Assembly (NCBI GenBank): GCA_910589545.1
Contig: CAJUSY010000046.1
Coordinates: forward strand, 1-64,000
Length of the DNA: 64,000 nucleotides
Source: Peptoniphilaceae bacterium
Lineage (GTDB): Bacteria; Bacillota; Clostridia; Tissierellales; Peptoniphilaceae
Direction: 5' to 3'
In this document: positions 60,081-64,000 of the stretch, in pieces
Layout of the letters: each line of letters opens with the position of its first letter
Numbering within the stretch: the first letter of the stretch is position 1
Translations under genes and position numbers: made by a program
The notes under the pieces: generated by a model
What the model saw: only the letters and a program-made list of their open reading frames with translations
Told to the model about the DNA's origin: nothing
The model's database searches: none

Positions 60081-61622
60081 TTATTCTTGAACTAACAAAT
60101 AGTCGCTGTCAATATTTTTAACATACAATACTTCGTCGAATTTTTCCTTTATAAATGGATTAACGTCCTTAGCACAGTATATTGATCCATTGAATCTCAA
60201 GATGAAATCTTCTAGCAAAATATTGCCAGTATTTTCGTCCAAATTTTCAAACAAATTAACTACCATGTTAAATTCAGAATCTTGATTGATTATTCTCTTA
60301 TATCTGATTAAATTCTTATCTCTATCACTATATTCAGAATATCTTTGTTTCGAAGTCAATTCTTCATCGAATATTTTTAACAATGGTGGGATTTTCTTAT
60401 CCGCAAAAGAATTAAACAATGTAACATTATTTCTAAAATCAGTATCGAAGATGTAACTTTCATCGTAAGTTACTAGCAGGTTTGATGACAAATCAAACTC
60501 TTCTAATGGCTCATTATTTACCAAAATCATTCCACTTTGCGGAGACAATGTCTGAATGAATGATTTGGCTAGTAAGTTTACAACTTCTTCATTATCACAA
60601 ATAATTAAGTATTTTTTGTCAGTATAAAATGTGTAGTTGATCTTAACTTTAACATTTGAAGAATACAATTTCACATCTCTGAACTCAATGTCTTTTATGT
60701 GTTCTACAATTTTATCTGATTTTTCTTGATTCCCAAAAATTTCTTCCATTTCGAAAACTTTTTGCTCAGATTGCACAATCATAGATCGTTCTTTTACGAT
60801 TTTTTTAATGATATGATGAAGCAACATAACTGAACTTATAAGAATGATAACTTCACCGGTGCTGATTTGTGGCTGCTTAATAATATAAATCAAACTAATT
60901 ATAAAATATACTCCGATGAATAATAATTTTAGATTGTATTTTGTGAGCTCTTCCTTGTCAAGTTCCGTCACTTTTTCTGATATATCTTCTATTAATTTAC
61001 TGTGAACAACTTCAAGCGCTTTGTTAGCCTTTGAGTTGATGACTTTCTTGGAATTTAACATATCATCTAGAAAATACACGTATTTTTTCCTTAAATTCGA
61101 TGTACTGATTTTCTTTTCTAATATTGATTGGTCAATTCTTATGTTAATTAAACTGAATATCAAAACTCCGACAGTGATTATAGACACTGGTATAAATGAT
61201 ACGCAAAAACCCACCGTAAGCATTATCACAATTAGTAAAACAACATCAGATATCAATTCCAACGTAGGAATAATATAATATTCTTTTAAGTAAAGCGATG
61301 TCGATGTTATATCATTCGAAAAAGTTTTTTCCTTTTGATCTATTTCATAAAAATTTTGTGATATTACATTATGAAATAAATCTTGCTTGAAACCTTCTAC
61401 AAAAGAAAGTCCCATGTTATAAATCGTTCTGTCTTTCAAATAATTTATCCCTGCAAATAAAACTAATGATACGCTGATTACAACCAATGATAAAGTTTTA
61501 TTTTCTGCTTGGAATAATCTTTTAGTGAATATAATTGCCACCGATAAAAAACATGACAACAATATCGTAAGTATAATTTGAACCAGAAGAGTGATTTTTT
61601 CTCTAAAAATATACTTATTCAT
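60081..61622 (-). CDS. ABC exporter-like protein with degenerate ATPase domain
   Basis: A 513-residue protein with a six-helix exporter membrane domain (about 10-290) and an ATPase-like domain (about 310-513). In the latter the P-loop position reads LIICDNEEVVNLLAKSF, the signature region YSEYSDRDKNLIRYKR, and the Walker B position NMVVNLFENLDE; the consensus Gly/Lys, SGGQ and Asp-Glu are lost. It cannot hydrolyse ATP in the usual way. The start is the ATG after AAAGGA. It follows lipA in the same direction, separated by a GNRA-loop hairpin, so it could be co-transcribed with lipoate genes. Function unknown. Confidence 0.7.
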   Translation of the reverse strand: MNKYIFREKITLLVQIILTILLSCFLSVAIIFTKRLFQAENKTLSLVVISVSLVLFAGINYLKDRTIYNMGLSFVEGFKQDLFHNVISQNFYEIDQKEKTFSNDITSTSLYLKEYYIIPTLELISDVVLLIVIMLTVGFCVSFIPVSIITVGVLIFSLINIRIDQSILEKKISTSNLRKKYVYFLDDMLNSKKVINSKANKALEVVHSKLIEDISEKVTELDKEELTKYNLKLLFIGVYFIISLIYIIKQPQISTGEVIILISSVMLLHHIIKKIVKERSMIVQSEQKVFEMEEIFGNQEKSDKIVEHIKDIEFRDVKLYSSNVKVKINYTFYTDKKYLIICDNEEVVNLLAKSFIQTLSPQSGMILVNNEPLEEFDLSSNLLVTYDESYIFDTDFRNNVTLFNSFADKKIPPLLKIFDEELTSKQRYSEYSDRDKNLIRYKRIINQDSEFNMVVNLFENLDENTGNILLEDFILRFNGSIYCAKDVNPFIKEKFDEVLYVKNIDSDYLLVQE

Positions 61623-61640
61623 ACTTATCCTTTCATAATA

Positions 61641-61666
61641 CAAAATAGAGCTTTCGCCCTATTTTG
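61641..61666 (-). promoter_or_regulatory. GAAA-tetraloop hairpin between lipA and the ABC-like gene
   Basis: 10-bp stem (61642-61651 with 61656-61665, one wobble) closed by a GAAA tetraloop on the minus strand. Without a T run it is a stabilising or processing hairpin rather than a clear terminator. Confidence 0.55.
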
Positions 61667-61677
61667 CATTACTCATT

Positions 61678-62532
61678 TTATTTTTGTTCTAATGATTTAA
61701 ATACATTTCCTGCATTATAGGAACTTCTTACGAATGGACCGCTTTCAACATGCTTAATTCCGATTGATTCTCCGTATTGTTTGAATTCTTCAAATTCTTC
61801 CGGAGTAACGTATCTGTCCAACTCTGCATGTTCCAATGTTGGCATCAAATATTGTCCAATCGTAACTATATCTACTTTCAATTCGTTTAATTTATCTAAC
61901 ATTTGATGAACTTCTTCGTTAGTTTCTCCAAGTCCAACCATAAATCCAGATTTAGTTACAAGTCCTTTTTCTTTTGCATATCTTAAAACTTCGAACGAAT
62001 TGTCCAAGTTACCTTGAGGTCTCATTTCTTTAAAGATAGAACGAACTGTTTCAACGTTGTGATTTAATACATCTGGTCTTTCATCAAAAACAATATCCAA
62101 CAATTCATGCTTTGCGTGCATATCAGGAATCAAAACTTCTACTAATGTTCCTTCATTGTATTTTCTAATTTCCTTGATAACATTTTTGAATTGAGTTGCA
62201 CCTTCATCTTTTAAATCGTCTCTGTCAACAGAAGTAATAACAGCGTATTTCAACCCTAATTGTTTCACAACTTTTGCAACATTTTCAGGTTCCTTTTCGT
62301 CAACTTCTCTTCCTCTTCCAGTAGTTACGTTGCAATATCTACAGTTTCTAGTACAAATATCTCCTAAAATCATAAATGTAGCTGTACGTGATTCGTAGCA
62401 TTTCATTCTGTTAGGACAATTTGCTTCCTTGCAAACTGTGTTCAATTCAAATCCATCTACTAAACTTTCTACTTCGTGAAGGTTTTGGCTACCTTCTATT
62501 TTTACTCTCATCCATTTTGGTTTTCTAATCAA
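61678..62532 (-). CDS. lipA: Lipoyl synthase
   Basis: A 284-residue radical SAM enzyme that inserts two sulfurs into protein-bound octanoate. The auxiliary cluster that supplies sulfur is CKEANCPNRMKC (Cys34, Cys39, Cys45) and the SAM cluster CTRNCRYC (Cys60, Cys64, Cys67). The conserved RSSYNA near the C terminus provides the serine ligand. The TTG at 62530-62532 is favoured as the start: AGGTGA lies six bases upstream and MIRKPKW is the normal family N terminus; a GTG three codons earlier is the alternative. Overlaps lplA by 8 bases. Confidence 0.94.
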   Translation of the reverse strand: MIRKPKWMRVKIEGSQNLHEVESLVDGFELNTVCKEANCPNRMKCYESRTATFMILGDICTRNCRYCNVTTGRGREVDEKEPENVAKVVKQLGLKYAVITSVDRDDLKDEGATQFKNVIKEIRKYNEGTLVEVLIPDMHAKHELLDIVFDERPDVLNHNVETVRSIFKEMRPQGNLDNSFEVLRYAKEKGLVTKSGFMVGLGETNEEVHQMLDKLNELKVDIVTIGQYLMPTLEHAELDRYVTPEEFEEFKQYGESIGIKHVESGPFVRSSYNAGNVFKSLEQK

Positions 62533-63487
62533 ATATATCACCTAAAAACACTTTCTCATCCATTCCAACAATGTATTCGCCGATATTAACATCCTTCAAA
62601 ACATTGTGGAAACCATCTATTGTCATAGTCTTTCCAACAAACATATCGCAAAATTCTGAAATATCTTTGTTCGAAAAGAAATCGCCTTCTATTTTGAAAC
62701 TATCAATCAAATTATCCTTGATGTTGTAGCTATACTCCACAACTCCAAACTTATGTTTTCTTTGATAATTTGCGGTAGTTTCTCCTTTTGAGTAAATAAA
62801 TTCTTCATTTTTAAATAAATCGATGTATTTATTCACTTCTTCTTTTTCAGAATCGTTAAGCACGTATTCTTCTAAGTTATTATCTTCAATGATTCCGTTT
62901 TTAATTTTATTGAAAAACTCATCGTATTCCATATCAATCATATCATTAATAGTTGTAATTCTGGATTCTACAGATTTGATAGCTTTTCCTTCGAATTTTA
63001 TTTTTTGAGGAGTAAGTGAATGCATCATCTTTTCGACACCAATATCGAAAAGAATTGTACCATGATGAACAACCATGCTGTTTTTCATATATTGTGCGTT
63101 GCCACTTATTTTCTTACCGTCAATCAAAATATCATTTCTACCGCTGAATTCTGGATTAAGTCCCATTTTTTTCATTTGATTGATTATCATATTAGCAAAA
63201 TGTTTGAAGTCATTTGCGTAGTTTTGACTTTCAATAAAAGTGTATTGCATATTTTTTTCATCAGTATATATGCAACCACCGCCAGATAACCTACGAACTA
63301 GATTAATTCCATTTTCTTCAGTGTATTTCAAGTTAACTTCTCTGTAAATGTTTTGATTTTTGCCTAGTAAGATTGAATCCTTATTTCTCCACAAAATAAA
63401 CACTGGAATGTTATGCTTTGCGAAAAAATATTCCACTGCAAAATTATAATATGGATCTACGCTGTCATTATTAAAATAATATTTCAT
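62525..63487 (-). CDS. lplA: Lipoate--protein ligase A
   Basis: A 320-residue ligase that attaches free lipoate (via lipoyl-AMP) to lipoyl domains. NLVRRLSGGGCIYTDE near residue 63 is the lipoate-binding loop, GRNDILIDGKKISGNAQYM carries the catalytic lysine, and HHGTILFDI follows; a C-terminal accessory domain completes the usual length. Together with LipA it gives salvage and de novo routes in one transcript. No lipoyl-bearing protein gene is in the window. Confidence 0.93.
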   Translation of the reverse strand: MKYYFNNDSVDPYYNFAVEYFFAKHNIPVFILWRNKDSILLGKNQNIYREVNLKYTEENGINLVRRLSGGGCIYTDEKNMQYTFIESQNYANDFKHFANMIINQMKKMGLNPEFSGRNDILIDGKKISGNAQYMKNSMVVHHGTILFDIGVEKMMHSLTPQKIKFEGKAIKSVESRITTINDMIDMEYDEFFNKIKNGIIEDNNLEEYVLNDSEKEEVNKYIDLFKNEEFIYSKGETTANYQRKHKFGVVEYSYNIKDNLIDSFKIEGDFFSNKDISEFCDMFVGKTMTIDGFHNVLKDVNIGEYIVGMDEKVFLGDIFD

Positions 63488-63496
63488 TTATCTCCT

Positions 63497-63914
63497 TTAA
63501 ATATCGTATAAATTTAAACCTGTTTCAGAATCTTTGAATCTATCAACTTTTTCGTCTATTTTATTAATTATTATTTCACAAGTTGCTGATATGATAGCCT
63601 CGTTCAAATGTCCGCCGTGAACATTCAAATTCTCATCTGCAAATGTAATATGCATGTGCAAATAAGGTTTGTCATTCATAGTAGAGATATTTCCAAGGAT
63701 GCTTGTGATTTCCATCTCTCCTGTGAAATTTTTCTTAGTGTATTCTTGTTTTTCGACACTATATAATCCCACAGTTATATTATCACTGGCACCAATACCA
63801 GAAATAGAACCATTTTTTAGCTGAAGCTTTTCAACTAATTCGAATAATTTTTCTACAACGTCTTCGCCCTTTTCAATTCGGACTAAAACATTATCATAAT
63901 ATTCTCTATATTTC
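63497..63914 (-). CDS. PPC/DUF296-domain protein
   Basis: A 139-residue protein of the PPC (plants and prokaryotes conserved) domain family, listed from the last base of the TTG start region (start codon at 63914-63916). LKNGSISGIGA, LGNISTMNDKPYLHMHITFAD and GGHLNEA are the family's features, with the metal-binding histidines. In bacteria its role is unknown; in plants the fold appears in AT-hook proteins. The start is a TTG, eight bases after AGGAGG; the ATG closer to that site is out of frame and meets a stop after one codon. First gene of the lplA-lipA transcript. Confidence 0.82.
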
Positions 63915-63949
63915 AAATCATTAACCTCCTGTAAAGTTCATACAATCTA

Positions 63950-63978
63950 ATTATACATTTAATTTCTTTTTGTTTCAA
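63950..63978 (-). promoter_or_regulatory. Promoter of the PPC-lplA-lipA operon
   Basis: Read leftwards: TTGAAA (63973-63978), 17-base spacer, TATAAT (63950-63955). Confidence 0.75.
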
Positions 63979-64000
63979 TTTTAAAATCTTGCGATTGATT

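Overview
The window is about 30 percent G+C. It has strong AGGAGG-type ribosome binding sites, densely packed one-direction operons, and gene content typical of anaerobic Firmicutes: HemZ, a SCIFF ranthipeptide locus, CWB2 wall-anchoring repeats, many ABC exporters and an Opp system. I infer a member of the Tissierellia/Peptoniphilaceae, most like Finegoldia magna. No rRNA or tRNA gene, CRISPR array, intact insertion sequence or prophage is visible.

Layout. 1-3.2 kb: a secreted 3D-domain wall protein with a WalR-type box upstream, an SRPBCC-like protein and hemZ. 3.2-10.4 kb: a shikimate operon read leftwards (aroF, aroB, aroA, aroC, chorismate mutase, an aroE-aroK fusion, aroQ) ending in an orphan class I ribonucleotide reductase beta gene. 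10.5-12.4 kb: a small unknown protein, an ANT(6)-like protein without its catalytic residues, and a HAD phosphatase. 12.6-18.6 kb: oppABCDF, then about 540 bases without a gene. 19.1-24.7 kb: threonine aldolase, a DUF4153 membrane protein, ogt, and a permease paired with an ATPase-like protein that has lost its nucleotide-binding motifs, with pgpA. 24.7-28.4 kb: a ferric-iron type ABC importer. 28.5-34.1 kb: a lipoprotein, a wall-anchored purple-acid-phosphatase-like enzyme and tandem YibE/F proteins. 34.2-38.7 kb: an ABC exporter, a threonine synthase homologue lacking its PLP lysine, and an iron-type alcohol dehydrogenase. 38.7-46.5 kb: a heterodimeric ABC exporter, an EamA permease, an ABC-2 trio, a DUF2812 protein and an ABC ATPase remnant. 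46.6-49.5 kb: a SCIFF precursor of 49 residues, its radical SAM maturase and an overlapping PLP decarboxylase. 49.6-52.6 kb: a GntR-ABC operon and a two-part chromate transporter. 52.7-56.4 kb: fruK-fruA-fba. 56.5-64 kb: maf, a three-barrel MazF-like protein, a DUF523/TudS protein, a candidate small RNA, a YeiH transporter, a degenerate ABC exporter, lipA-lplA and a PPC-domain protein.

How they work together. The aro operon covers all seven steps from erythrose-4-phosphate and PEP to chorismate, plus chorismate mutase. fruK-fruA-fba takes fructose to triose phosphates. lipA and lplA give both routes to protein lipoylation. The iron importer and the candidate Fur-controlled small RNA suggest an iron response.

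Most interesting points. (1) A gene-free transcription unit at 58.8-58.9 kb has a near-consensus promoter, two Fur-like boxes, C-rich unpaired segments and a strong terminator; it looks like an iron-responsive small RNA, and one segment is complementary to the ribosome binding site of the iron-dependent alcohol dehydrogenase. (2) The SCIFF locus has a seven-cysteine precursor and a maturase overlapping a PLP decarboxylase. (3) Several intact genes encode enzymes without their catalytic residues (threonine synthase, ANT(6), two ABC ATPases).
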